NCBI GenBank assembly: GCA_934179675.1 | Contig: CAKPQS010000013.1 | Location: 1 to 33,667 of the forward strand | From: an uncultured Bacilli bacterium | Lineage (GTDB): Bacteria > Bacillota_I > Bacilli_A > RF39 > UBA660 | Length of the DNA: 33,667 bases | Direction of reading: 5' to 3' | Part shown: positions 15,288 to 24,245 of the stretch, one piece after another | Layout: each line of letters starts with the position of its first letter | Numbering within the stretch: position 1 is the stretch's first letter | Notes under the pieces: generated by a model | Databases searched by the model: none | Seen by the model: only the letters and a program-made list of their open reading frames with translations | Told to the model about the DNA's origin: nothing | Translations under genes and position numbers: made by a program

Positions 15288-15981
15288 AATTATATATAAC
15301 TTCACATTCATATTGTAATTCATTATTTTTTTCTTGCTTTTTACTAGGGATTTTTTTCCATTGATTTTTTAAAACATCCAAATCTTCTATTCTACTCCCC
15401 TGCTTAACATCACAATTTTTTCTATAAAATACAGCAGTAAACAATAATTGTATAGTTTTTAAAACAATTTTGAAATCATTTATAAAAGTTACTGATTTTA
15501 TATATTCTAAATCATAATTAATTCTTTCCAAAATATTAATGCAATTTCGCCCATTAACTTGAGCAAGTCCTGTTATGCCAGGTTTAACATCGTGGCGTTT
15601 TATTTGTTCGCTAGAGTAATAAGGTAGTAAATCTGTTGTCCAAGGTCTTGGTCCAATAAAAGACATATCACCTTTCAAGATGTTAAATAATTGTGGTAAT
15701 TCATCTAAAGATGATTTTCTAATAAAATTTCCAATTTTTGTAACTCTAGAACTTTGATTAACTGTTAATTCATCCTTCTCATTCATTACATTCATGCTTC
15801 TAAATTTTAAAATAGTAAAAATTTTATTTTTATAACCAATTCTTTTTTGCTTATAAAAAACAGGCCCACCATCTTCAAGCTTAATAAATAAACTTATAAT
15901 TAAAAATAAAGGTAATAAAATAATTAATAAAACTAAACTAAACAAAATATCAAAGATTCTTTTTATAAAATTCTTATACAT
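15286..15981 (-). CDS. Polyprenyl-phosphate sugar-1-phosphate transferase
   Basis: This 231-residue bacterial sugar transferase would transfer a sugar-1-phosphate to a polyprenyl phosphate and thus start a glycan repeat unit. An N-terminal hydrophobic hairpin lies at about 12-36, followed by the signature GGPVFYKQKRIG, the KFRSM motif, DELPQLFNILKGDMSFIGPRP, and RHDVKPGITGLAQVNGRN. The C-terminal 35 residues are a charged extension. It is short, as in the single-span-like (PglC/WcaJ catalytic core) forms. It follows the ABC exporter gene by 52 nt. With UppP and the ATP-grasp protein at 18.4 kb it suggests a surface glycan. The sugar cannot be deduced. Confidence 0.92.
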   Translation of the reverse strand: MYKNFIKRIFDILFSLVLLIILLPLFLIISLFIKLEDGGPVFYKQKRIGYKNKIFTILKFRSMNVMNEKDELTVNQSSRVTKIGNFIRKSSLDELPQLFNILKGDMSFIGPRPWTTDLLPYYSSEQIKRHDVKPGITGLAQVNGRNCINILERINYDLEYIKSVTFINDFKIVLKTIQLLFTAVFYRKNCDVKQGSRIEDLDVLKNQWKKIPSKKQEKNNELQYECEVIYN

Positions 15982-16033
15982 CTACATCACTAAAAAAGTA
16001 TATCATAATGTTTAGGCATTTTCAACACATTTT

Positions 16034-17707
16034 CTATTTTTTTAGAGTAAATTTACTGTAAAAAGAATTTTTTCTTAACAGTTCTTCCCTACTTCCTTCT
16101 TCAACTACAATGTGATCATCAATAACAACAATATGATCAGAAATATCATCAATATTTTGTTCTCTATCAATAACAATAATCGTATGATCTTTTTTAAGAT
16201 CTAATAAAATTTTTTTTATAATTTCTATATCTTTTTTATCAATCATTGCTAAACTTTCATCAAAAATCATTATTTTAGAATTTTTAATCATTACTCTAGC
16301 AATCGCTAATAAATAAAACACACTTCTTTTAATATTTGAATTTATATTTGTATTATAGCCATCTTTTAAGCTCATTATATAATTATGAATATTCAAAGTT
16401 TTGCAAACACTTACAACATAATCAAAATTATCATTTACAAGTAATAAATTATTTTTTATTGAGTCATTAAAAAATGTTGGACTTTTACTTACGCACGCAA
16501 TTAAATTATAATAATTATTACTCTTTATATCAAATATATTTTTATCGCCAATACAAATAGTACCTTTGTGAGGCCTATTCATTTTTAAAAGTAAATCAAC
16601 AATGCCAGACTTACCAGAACCACTAGGTCCTGTTATAACATTTATACTATTATCATATAATACTAAATTAATATTTTTCAAAGTCGGATTATCTCTATAA
16701 CCATATAAAATATTTTTAAAAACAATATTACCACTAATTTTAATATCTTCATTAACCATTTTTTCTTTACTAGCATTTTCTAAAATTTTGCTAAATCTAT
16801 TAAGAGAAACTTTCAAAGATTTTTTATTTATCAATGCATTAGAAACAATAGTATAATTATCAACTATTTTTTGATAATAATTATAAATAATTAATAAAGA
16901 TCCAACCTCTATATTGCCATTTTTTATTAAATAAATACCATATATCATTAAAAGCAATCGGACTATTTCAACCATTATAATTGCTATAAATTTTACACCT
17001 GTACTTTGAATATTAAATTTAGCATTAGCATCTAAATATGACCTTCTTTTTTTATTCGTGTTAAAGGAAATTTTATCATATATATTAAAAGATTTTATAT
17101 CCCTAATATTATTATATATTTCATGATTAGATGCTGTTTTATAATCTAAAGTATCTTTTCTTATTTTATTCAATCTTTCCGTTTCTTTAGAACCATAAAC
17201 CATATATCCAAGCGAAATAATAGAAACAACCAATGTAATTATAAATATTATAGGATTAATTGTGTAAAAATAAAAATATATAACAACAAATTCAATAATT
17301 CTAATTATTCTCATTGGATAATTTGCATAATAACTTGCAATTACATCAATATCACTATTTAATAAATTATTATATTCTCCTAATGAAAATCTAGATAAGC
17401 TAAATAATGAATTTTTGTAAAAATTATCTGTATAAAGATTTTCATATAAATTATAAAGTTTATTGTAAAGTTTATAAAATGTTATCTGATATAATTGTTC
17501 AAAACCATAATATATAATAGTTATAACTAAAGAAAGAATAATCAAATTAATAGCTTTATTATATAATCCATCATATATATTATCAAGAGCATAACTCCAT
17601 ATAACAGGTATTATTAAAACAGCGCCTCTAAGTAAAATAGAATTAATTATATTAACAATAAATTCACTTTTAGAATCATTCAAAACCTTTTTATTTTCAT
17701 ATTTCAT
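16034..17707 (-). CDS. ABC exporter half-transporter with an eroded ATPase domain
   Basis: This 557-residue protein has six hydrophobic spans (about 20-300) and a nucleotide-binding domain (about 325-557). Walker A GPSGSGKS (360-367) and Walker B IMIFDES with Asp483 and Glu484 are intact. The signature region reads SNIKRSVFY (457-465) instead of LSGGQ, the Q-loop Gln is Lys408 (VSKSP), and the switch His is Asp514 (VIDRE). The downstream LLAIARVM and SLAMID still align with the normal LAIARAL and SALD. The reading frame is intact, so this is not a pseudogene. It may hydrolyse ATP poorly, pair with another half-transporter, or do another job. The start has GGTGAAAGT. The neighbouring sugar transferase hints at glycan export, as inference. 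Confidence 0.85.
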   Translation of the reverse strand: MKYENKKVLNDSKSEFIVNIINSILLRGAVLIIPVIWSYALDNIYDGLYNKAINLIILSLVITIIYYGFEQLYQITFYKLYNKLYNLYENLYTDNFYKNSLFSLSRFSLGEYNNLLNSDIDVIASYYANYPMRIIRIIEFVVIYFYFYTINPIIFIITLVVSIISLGYMVYGSKETERLNKIRKDTLDYKTASNHEIYNNIRDIKSFNIYDKISFNTNKKRRSYLDANAKFNIQSTGVKFIAIIMVEIVRLLLMIYGIYLIKNGNIEVGSLLIIYNYYQKIVDNYTIVSNALINKKSLKVSLNRFSKILENASKEKMVNEDIKISGNIVFKNILYGYRDNPTLKNINLVLYDNSINVITGPSGSGKSGIVDLLLKMNRPHKGTICIGDKNIFDIKSNNYYNLIACVSKSPTFFNDSIKNNLLLVNDNFDYVVSVCKTLNIHNYIMSLKDGYNTNINSNIKRSVFYLLAIARVMIKNSKIMIFDESLAMIDKKDIEIIKKILLDLKKDHTIIVIDREQNIDDISDHIVVIDDHIVVEEGSREELLRKNSFYSKFTLKK

Positions 17708-17758
17708 ACTTTCACCATTTTTATTATAAACGATTTTACTTTTTTTAACAATAAGATT

Positions 17759-17786
17759 TTGAATTTTTTAAAAAATGTGTTACAAT
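17759..17786 (+). promoter_or_regulatory. Promoter of the deformylase gene
   Basis: -35 TTGAAT (17759-17764), 16-bp spacer, -10 TACAAT (17781-17786). It overlaps an upstream in-frame ATG at 17775, which therefore cannot be the translation start. Confidence 0.65.
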
Positions 17787-17807
17787 ATCTTACGAGGAAG
17801 TGGTATT

Positions 17808-18356
17808 ATGTTTAAACCCATAAAAATATTAGATGAAAAAGATAAACATTTAAGAATGATTTCTAAAGATGTAACTTTTCCTATAAGCACAGATGAAAAA
17901 AAATTAGTTGATAATATTATTAAACATTTAACATATAGTCAAATTGAAAAATATTCCGAAAAATACAAATTAAGACCTGGTATGGGACTTGCTTTTCCAC
18001 AAGTTGGCATAAATAAAAGAATAATTGTTATTGTAGATGAATATGAAGAAGGAAAATTTGAAAATTACGTTGTTGTTAATCCAGTTATTGTAAGTAATTC
18101 AAGTGAAATGGTCGCAGCTGAAGCTGGAGAAGGATGTTTAAGTGTCAATCGTGAAGTTGAAGGACAAGTATTAAGATACGCAAGAGTTACAGTTGAAGGA
18201 TATGATCTAGAAGGCAATAAAATTAAAATTCGTGCAAGAGAGGATTTATCAATAGCTTTTCAACATGAAATAGATCATTTAAATGGAATATTATTCTTTG
18301 ATAGAATTGATAAAAATAAAAAATTTTATTCGGAAAAAGAAGTACGATTAATATAG
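17808..18356 (+). CDS. def: Peptide deformylase
   Basis: Peptide deformylase removes the formyl group from the N-terminal Met of nascent proteins, using a metal (usually Fe2+). All three motifs are present: GMGLAFPQVG (motif 1, with Phe at a usual Ala), EGCLSV (motif 2, metal-binding Cys) and HEIDH (motif 3). The 182 residues and the long N-terminal insertion fit the type 2 (Gram-positive) class. I chose the ATG at 17808, with GAGGAAGTGG upstream, because the promoter covers the earlier in-frame ATG at 17775. It is transcribed divergently from the ABC exporter gene and ends in its own terminator. Confidence 0.95.
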   Translation: MFKPIKILDEKDKHLRMISKDVTFPISTDEKKLVDNIIKHLTYSQIEKYSEKYKLRPGMGLAFPQVGINKRIIVIVDEYEEGKFENYVVVNPVIVSNSSEMVAAEAGEGCLSVNREVEGQVLRYARVTVEGYDLEGNKIKIRAREDLSIAFQHEIDHLNGILFFDRIDKNKKFYSEKEVRLI

Positions 18357-18371
18357 TTGTACTTTTTTTTA
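18340..18371 (+). terminator. Terminator of the deformylase gene
   Basis: Arms AAGTAC-A and T-GTACTT enclose a 9-nt loop and are followed by eight T. The stop codon lies in the loop. Confidence 0.75.
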
Positions 18372-18400
18372 TTTTATTATATAATTAATTTGGTGATAAA

Positions 18401-19402
18401 ATGAAATATGTGCTTAATAGAATATTTAATATGAGTTTTAAAAATATGTTTAAACAAATTAATGTTGTTCATGAAAGATCAAATAAAAATAGAGTTTTAA
18501 TATTTTTTGATATGATTATATGTGGATTTAAATATGAAGCTGGATATATGGATTATATGCTATTTGAAATGTATAACTTAAATTCTAAACAAAGAAAAAC
18601 TATAATGACTAGAGGTAAAAATAATAAATTAATTAAAAATAATAATGATTTTAAATATAAAGATTACTTTTTAATGAAAGATAAATTTGATAATAAATTT
18701 AAAAAATATTTAAAAAGAGATTTTTTAGTAATCGATGAAAATAAAGAAAAAGACTTTAATTTATTTATAAAAAAACATCATATATTTTTTGGCAAACCAT
18801 TAGATGGTCAATGTGGTAAAAGAATTGAAAAAATTAATATAAATGAATTTAAAGGTAATTTATTTAAACATTTACTTGATAATAAATTATATCTAGTTGA
18901 AGAACCTATTATACAAAATGAAATAATAAATAAATTACATCCTTGCAGTATTAATACTATTAGAATGGTAACAGTTTATAATAAAGAAAAAAAAGAAGGT
19001 AAAGTTGCTGTAGCATATTTTAGAATTGGTAATGGCAAATGTGTAGATAATTTTAATAGCGGTGGTATGGTTGTTCCAGTTGATATAAAAACTGGCACTA
19101 TTCTCTACCCTGCTCAAGATAAGGCTGGTAATTTATATTATAATCATCCTTTAACAAATACACCAATCGTTGGATACAAAATACCTTTATTTAAAGAAGC
19201 AATTAAATTAGCAGAAGAATTATCTACAATCATTCCTGAAATGGGAGTTGTTGGCTGGGACATTGCAATTACCCCTAATGAACCAGTAGTAGTTGAAGGT
19301 AATGAATTCCCTGGACATGATATTTATCAATTACCTCCTCATAGAACAAATGGTATTGGTGTATTACCTGATTTTGAGAAAGCACTTGGTCATAAATTAT
19401 AA
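18401..19402 (+). CDS. Sugar-transfer-associated ATP-grasp protein
   Basis: This 333-residue protein resembles the 'sugar-transfer associated ATP-grasp' family. The visible parts are FFGKPLDGQCGKRIEKI (nucleotide-binding Lys region), EEPIIQNEIINKLHPCSINTIRMVT, FNSGGMVVPVD, and the C-terminal metal-binding segment MGVVGWDIAITPNEPVVVEGNEFPGHDIYQLP. ATP-grasp enzymes join a carboxylate to an amine or thiol with ATP. Family members sit in capsule or exopolysaccharide loci, where they probably decorate sugars with amino acids. The start has GGTGAT 3 nt upstream. It stands 45 nt after def. Together with the sugar transferase 2.4 kb away it suggests glycan modification, as inference. Confidence 0.8.
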   Translation: MKYVLNRIFNMSFKNMFKQINVVHERSNKNRVLIFFDMIICGFKYEAGYMDYMLFEMYNLNSKQRKTIMTRGKNNKLIKNNNDFKYKDYFLMKDKFDNKFKKYLKRDFLVIDENKEKDFNLFIKKHHIFFGKPLDGQCGKRIEKININEFKGNLFKHLLDNKLYLVEEPIIQNEIINKLHPCSINTIRMVTVYNKEKKEGKVAVAYFRIGNGKCVDNFNSGGMVVPVDIKTGTILYPAQDKAGNLYYNHPLTNTPIVGYKIPLFKEAIKLAEELSTIIPEMGVVGWDIAITPNEPVVVEGNEFPGHDIYQLPPHRTNGIGVLPDFEKALGHKL

Positions 19403-19425
19403 AAAGACACAATCGTGTCTTTTTA
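19401..19425. terminator. Bidirectional terminator between the ATP-grasp gene and htpX
   Basis: AAAAAGACAC (19401-19410) and GTGTCTTTTT (19415-19424) form a 10-bp perfect stem with a 4-nt loop. The htpX stop codon lies in the distal arm. Confidence 0.88.
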
Positions 19426-20298
19426 ATGTATGTTTTCTAATTTTTTGATTCTATTAATTGTACTTGGATGAGTACTAAATAAACTATCTCTTTCTTTTCT
19501 TTTAAATGGATCTGCTATATACATAGAAGCACTTGCTTTTGATGCTGTTTTAACAATTGTTTGATCACTAGATATTTTTTTTAATGCTGAAATTAATCCA
19601 TCTTTATTTCTAGTAATACTAACAACTGAACTATCTGCTAAATATTCACGATTTCTTGATAAAGCAAGTTGTAATAATTGAGAAAATAATGGTGCAAGAA
19701 CTATAAAAATTAAACCTATTACCATCATAATTCCATTACCTTTTTCATCATCATCATTACTTCTAAAAAATCCTCTAGATATACTATCAGCAATTATTGA
19801 TATTCCACCAACCATAACAGTTGCAACTGTTGAAAGTAAGATATCATAATTTTTAATATGTGATAATTCATGAGCAATTACCCCTTCTAATTCATATTTG
19901 TCAAGTTTTTTTAAAAGTCCCGTAGTAACGCACACAACAGCATTTTTAGGGTTTCTTCCTGTTGCAAAAGCATTTGGTAAATCTGTATCCATTACATAAA
20001 GTTTTGGTTTGGGGATTCCAGCACCTAAACATAAAGCTTCAAGTATTTCATTAAGTTCTAAATATTCTTCTTTAGTAGCTTCCCTAGCATGATTGGCTTT
20101 AATAACTATTTTATCAGAAAAATAATAAGACAATATTGAAGTAATACTAGCTATAATAGTTGCAATTATAAAAGCGCTTTGTGAATCTTCTCCAAATAAA
20201 TATGTTAAAAAATATACGAATAAACTTATTAAAATAAAGAATAAAACTACAATAAAAGAAGTTTTAAATTTGTTTTCTTTTACACTTTCAAACATCAT
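19423..20298 (-). CDS. htpX: Membrane zinc metalloprotease HtpX
   Basis: HtpX is an M48 protease that degrades damaged membrane proteins, with its active site on the cytoplasmic side. The zinc motif HELSH (143-147) and third ligand Glu218 (NREYLAD) are present, as are the family segments MDTDLPNAFATGRNP and SFSTHP-type (SLFSTHPST) near the C-terminus. Four hydrophobic spans lie at about 13-35, 42-60, 153-175 and 190-212. The 291-residue length is normal. The start ATG overlaps the lemA stop by 4 nt; lemA and htpX are a frequent pair in Firmicutes. Confidence 0.95.
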   Translation of the reverse strand: MMFESVKENKFKTSFIVVLFFILISLFVYFLTYLFGEDSQSAFIIATIIASITSILSYYFSDKIVIKANHAREATKEEYLELNEILEALCLGAGIPKPKLYVMDTDLPNAFATGRNPKNAVVCVTTGLLKKLDKYELEGVIAHELSHIKNYDILLSTVATVMVGGISIIADSISRGFFRSNDDDEKGNGIMMVIGLIFIVLAPLFSQLLQLALSRNREYLADSSVVSITRNKDGLISALKKISSDQTIVKTASKASASMYIADPFKRKERDSLFSTHPSTINRIKKLENIH

Positions 20299-20822
20299 AA
20301 TTTAATATTTATTTCCTTTCTTTCTTCTTCTTTAACTTGAAAATATTGATTTTTAGTAAATTTAAATAATTGAGCTATAATATTTGTTGGAAAAGATTCT
20401 ATAGTTGTATTATAACTTTGAACACAATCATTATAAAATTGTCTTGCAAAAGCAATTTTATCTTCTGTTCCTGTTAATTCAATTTGTAATTTTTTAAATA
20501 TTTCATTTGCTTTTAAATCAGGATAATTTTCAGCTTTAGCAAACAAAGTCTTAACATTATTTGTTATATTATCACTTATATGCGCTAATTCATTAATATT
20601 TTCTGATCTAATTTTTACTATTTTTTCAAGAGTTTCTGTTTCATATTTCATATATCCTTTTGTTATTTCAACCAAATTAGGAATTAAATCATTTCTTCTC
20701 TTTAATTGATTATCAATACTTGCAAAAGCATTTTTGCATCTCATATTTTGTCTTATTATTTTATTATAAAGCAATATAAATACAATGATTAATAAAATAA
20801 TAACTATTATTAAATATTTCAT
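20295..20822 (-). CDS. lemA: LemA family protein
   Basis: LemA-family proteins have one N-terminal membrane span (here about 3-21) and a long helical bundle on the cytoplasmic or periplasmic side. Recognised segments are AFASIDNQLKRRNDLIPNLVEITKGYMKYE, ENYPDLKANEIFKKLQIELTGTEDKIAFARQFYNDCVQSYNT and FPTNIIA. The 175-residue length is slightly below the usual 185. The start has GGAGG 5 nt upstream, 10 nt after smc ends. Its partnership with HtpX is well known as gene linkage, but the biochemical role is not settled. Confidence 0.93.
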   Translation of the reverse strand: MKYLIIVIILLIIVFILLYNKIIRQNMRCKNAFASIDNQLKRRNDLIPNLVEITKGYMKYETETLEKIVKIRSENINELAHISDNITNNVKTLFAKAENYPDLKANEIFKKLQIELTGTEDKIAFARQFYNDCVQSYNTTIESFPTNIIAQLFKFTKNQYFQVKEEERKEINIKL

Positions 20823-20832
20823 TTTCCCTCCA

Positions 20833-23745
20833 TTATACTTTTAATTTAACACTTACTAATTTAGAAACACCAGATTCTTGCATTGTTATTCCATATAAAC
20901 TATCAGCAAATTCCATTGTTTTTTTCTTATGAGTAATTATAATAAATTGTGTCTCATTTTTTAAATTTTTAACATATTCACCAAATGATACAACATTTGC
21001 TTCATCTAATGCTGCTTCCACTTCATCAAATATACAGAAAGGTATTTTTTTTGTTTTTAAAATTGCGAATAAAATAGATATTGCTGTAAATGTCTTTTCT
21101 CCTCCAGATAAGAAAACAGTTTTTCCAAGTTTTTTCCCAGGTGGATATGCTATTATATCAATACCTGTATTTAAAATATCATTTGGATCAGTCAATTTTA
21201 AATCAGCATCTCCACCTCTAAATAATTCTTTGAAGACTTGTTTAAAATTAACTCTAATACTTTCAAAAGTTTTAACAAAATCAGTAGCCATTTGTTTATC
21301 CATTTCTTCTATTACTTCAAGTAACATATTTTCAGCTTTTACTAAATCTTCCCTTTGTTTAAGTAAAAATTCATATCTTTCACTAACTTGATTATATAAC
21401 TCACTTGATCCCATACTTATTGTTCCTAAATCTTTAATTTGTCTTTTTAAAGAATTAACTACACTTCTTGATTTTATCTCATCATATTCAAGTTTATATT
21501 CTAATGCTTTTTCATAAGTAATGCTATAATTTTCTGACAAATTATTAAGCAAAGTATCTAGCTTACCATCTAATTTAGTTATATTTAAATTATATTCATT
21601 TTGTTCTTTAGTTTTATTAGTAATATCATTTGTTATTCTTTTATTCATAAAATCCAAACTATTTAAATCTGTATATAAATTATTTCTTTCATCTTTAGTT
21701 TTATTTAATTTATTTTCTAAAAGTTCTTTTTCTTTTAATAAATCATTATAATTTATAGTAATTTCTTCTAAAGCTTTAGATAAATTGTTACCCAATTTAT
21801 TATTTAAATCTTCTATTTCATTTTGAATATTTACTAATTCTTTATTTAATGAATCCAGTGTTTTATTTTTAATATTAATATTTTCATCTAGCTCGAATAT
21901 TTTATTATTTTCTTTTTTATTTTCTAAATCAGATATATTATAATCTATTTCATTTATTTGATTTTCATTTTTTTTAATATTATCAACTAATTCTTCTCTT
22001 TTTAAGATCAATTTATCAAGTTCTAATTTATCATTGATAATATTATGATTTTTGTTTGTTCCACCTGTTAAAGAACCACCAGAATGAATTATTTCACCAC
22101 TAATAGTAACAACTCTATATTGATAATTAGTTTCTTTAGCAATTTTACTTGCATTATCTAAATTATCTACAATTAATATATTGCCCAATTGATTTTCAAT
22201 TATTTTTTTATATTTTTCATTTGTTTTGACAAAATTGGAAGCAATTCCTAAATATCCATTAGAATTAATATTTATATTTAAATATTTACTTTTAATTATA
22301 TCTAAAGGAAAAAATGTAACACGACCTAACTTATTTTCTTTTAAATAGCGAACTCCTTCTTTAGCATTTTCTAAAGTTTCTGTTATTATATATGATATTG
22401 CACCACCTAAAGAAGTGCTAATAGCTTCTTCATATCCTTTATCAATTTCAATTAAACTACCAATAGTACCTTCAATACCTAATAATTTAGGATTACTAAT
22501 AATTGCTTTAACTCCATAAGGCATACTATCATTATTAATGATGCGATCATTTAACGAATCAATTTGAACATCTATTTTTTCTTTAACATATATTAAACCT
22601 TTTAATTTTTTATCAAATTCATTTCTTTTATTTAATAAAATATTTTCTTCTTTAATTAAATTATTTTTATTAGCAATATATTTTTCTTTACTATTATTTA
22701 ATTCATCGATGCTATTTTTTAATAATTCAATATTATTTTTTAAAGTAATTTCCTTTTCTTTTTGTTCAAGCAATATACTTTGTGTTTTAGTATCGCTAGT
22801 TTCATATTTAGATCTTTCAATCATCATTAATCTTTTAGTATTAATTTGTTCAACTTTAGTTGTTAAATCAATTAAATTTTTATTTAATTCGTTTATAATA
22901 TTATCATATTTTTCTAGTTCTAATTTATTATTTAAAATTACAGCTTCACCTTTATTTTTTTCTGTTTCCAAATTCAATATTTCTTTATTTAAAATATCTA
23001 CTTGTTCTTTCATTTTTTTATATTCATTATTATATTTAGTTATATCAGATGCTACTAATGCTATTTCCACATCTTTTAATTCTTCTGTTAATTTATTGTA
23101 TTCTTCTAATTTTCTTTTTTCTTCTTTTAATGGTTCAACTTGCACTTCTAGTTCATTTATAATATCATTAATTCGATCAATATTATTAGATGTTCGTTCC
23201 AATTTTTTACTTGCTTCTTCTTTTCTTTTTTTATATTTCAAAACACCTGCAGCATCTTCAAATACTAATCTTCTATTTTCTGGTTTACTAGATAATATAT
23301 CTTCTATTTTACCCTGTGATATTATATTAAATGATTCTTTACCAATACCACTATCTATTAAAAATTCTGTTATATCTTTTAATCTAACTTTTTCATTGTT
23401 AATATAGTATTCATTTGTTCCATCAATATATACTTGTCTTTTTACCTCAATTTCATTGTAATCTAAATTCATAAATTTATCTGTATTATCAAATGTAATT
23501 GCAACATAAGCTTGATTACTTTTTTCACGACTTTTAGATCCAGCAAATATAACATCTGTCATACTATCATTAGCACGCAATGATTTAGTTGATTGTTCTC
23601 CTAACACCCATCTTACAGCATCAACTACATTTGATTTACCAGAACCATTTGGTCCAACTATACCTGTTATACCTTTATCTAAATCAAATATTGTTTTATC
23701 TGCAAATGATTTAAAACCTTTTATTGTTATTTTTTTTAAATACAT
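20833..23745 (-). CDS. smc: Chromosome segregation ATPase SMC, with short arms
   Basis: SMC forms the ring of condensin with ScpA and ScpB and organises the replicating chromosome. The N-terminal half-domain has Walker A GPNGSGKS (31-38) and an R-loop/Q-loop region VRWVLGEQS. The C-terminal half has signature FLSGGEKTFTA (about 877) and Walker B FCIFDEVEAALDEAN (about 905). The hinge domain lies at about 407-560 (YGVKAI, SLGGAISYIITET, SGGSLTGG). The coiled-coil arms are about 230 residues each, so the 970-residue total is some 200 below the usual 1180, resembling Mollicutes SMC. I chose the ATG at 23745 with GAGGTG upstream; an in-frame GTG 12 nt earlier overlaps the ribosome site. Confidence 0.95.
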   Translation of the reverse strand: MYLKKITIKGFKSFADKTIFDLDKGITGIVGPNGSGKSNVVDAVRWVLGEQSTKSLRANDSMTDVIFAGSKSREKSNQAYVAITFDNTDKFMNLDYNEIEVKRQVYIDGTNEYYINNEKVRLKDITEFLIDSGIGKESFNIISQGKIEDILSSKPENRRLVFEDAAGVLKYKKRKEEASKKLERTSNNIDRINDIINELEVQVEPLKEEKRKLEEYNKLTEELKDVEIALVASDITKYNNEYKKMKEQVDILNKEILNLETEKNKGEAVILNNKLELEKYDNIINELNKNLIDLTTKVEQINTKRLMMIERSKYETSDTKTQSILLEQKEKEITLKNNIELLKNSIDELNNSKEKYIANKNNLIKEENILLNKRNEFDKKLKGLIYVKEKIDVQIDSLNDRIINNDSMPYGVKAIISNPKLLGIEGTIGSLIEIDKGYEEAISTSLGGAISYIITETLENAKEGVRYLKENKLGRVTFFPLDIIKSKYLNININSNGYLGIASNFVKTNEKYKKIIENQLGNILIVDNLDNASKIAKETNYQYRVVTISGEIIHSGGSLTGGTNKNHNIINDKLELDKLILKREELVDNIKKNENQINEIDYNISDLENKKENNKIFELDENINIKNKTLDSLNKELVNIQNEIEDLNNKLGNNLSKALEEITINYNDLLKEKELLENKLNKTKDERNNLYTDLNSLDFMNKRITNDITNKTKEQNEYNLNITKLDGKLDTLLNNLSENYSITYEKALEYKLEYDEIKSRSVVNSLKRQIKDLGTISMGSSELYNQVSERYEFLLKQREDLVKAENMLLEVIEEMDKQMATDFVKTFESIRVNFKQVFKELFRGGDADLKLTDPNDILNTGIDIIAYPPGKKLGKTVFLSGGEKTFTAISILFAILKTKKIPFCIFDEVEAALDEANVVSFGEYVKNLKNETQFIIITHKKKTMEFADSLYGITMQESGVSKLVSVKLKV

Positions 23746-23753
23746 ATTACACC

Positions 23754-24245
23754 TCACGAAGTTAATAAATCACTTAATTTATCTAATATTTTATCTTTTT
23801 TATCTTTAAATATATAATAATTATCTTTAATTATATTATTTTTGCTTTTAGTATTATTAATTTTCATAAAATCATTATTTTTTTCTATTTTTACATCGTA
23901 TCTTTTATATTTATATTCTATATCTTCGTCTAAATTATATATATATAAATAACCTTTATTTAAATAAATACTATTTTTTACAAAAGAAGATATATATTTT
24001 TTTATTAAATTATAATCAACTACTATATTATCAATTGATTTATTATTAAAGTATCTTTTTATTTTATTTATATGAATTTTTTTATTTTCTAATTTTAATT
24101 TATTTTTGCCTTTATTTTTTTTAGAAAGACTACTTAATACATATGATTCAGTTATATTTTTATTTTTTTGGCTTAAAATAATTAATTCTTCATCATTACT
24201 TATTAATAATAAATTACCTTTAATTTTTTTTATTTCTTCTTTCAT
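23754..24245 (-). CDS. Unknown protein between tcdA and smc
   Basis: This 163-residue protein is very rich in Lys, Asn and Ile (with runs such as KKNKGKNKLKLENKK) and has no motif I recognise. The N-terminus (GNLLLISNDEELIILSQ) and the middle (IDNIVVDYNLIKKYISSFVKNSIYLNKGYLYIYN) look like alternating beta and alpha elements of a small alpha/beta fold, perhaps a nucleotide- or metabolite-binding domain. The reading frame is real: the start ATG overlaps the tcdA stop by 4 nt, and smc starts 8 nt after its end. It is therefore probably translated together with tcdA and smc. There is no signal peptide or membrane segment. It could be a highly diverged version of a common protein. Confidence 0.65.
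   Translation of the reverse strand: MKEEIKKIKGNLLLISNDEELIILSQKNKNITESYVLSSLSKKNKGKNKLKLENKKIHINKIKRYFNNKSIDNIVVDYNLIKKYISSFVKNSIYLNKGYLYIYNLDEDIEYKYKRYDVKIEKNNDFMKINNTKSKNNIIKDNYYIFKDKKDKILDKLSDLLTS

Noticed and set aside
16034..17707. Treating the odd ABC exporter as a pseudogene
   Set aside because: The frame is open over 557 codons with normal spans, intact Walker motifs and a good ribosome site; only specific ATPase residues are changed.
22709..23407. 232-residue ORF on the + strand
   Set aside because: It lies opposite the smc coiled coil. The Ser/Phe/Leu-rich product is what the antisense of Lys/Glu/Asn-rich codons gives.
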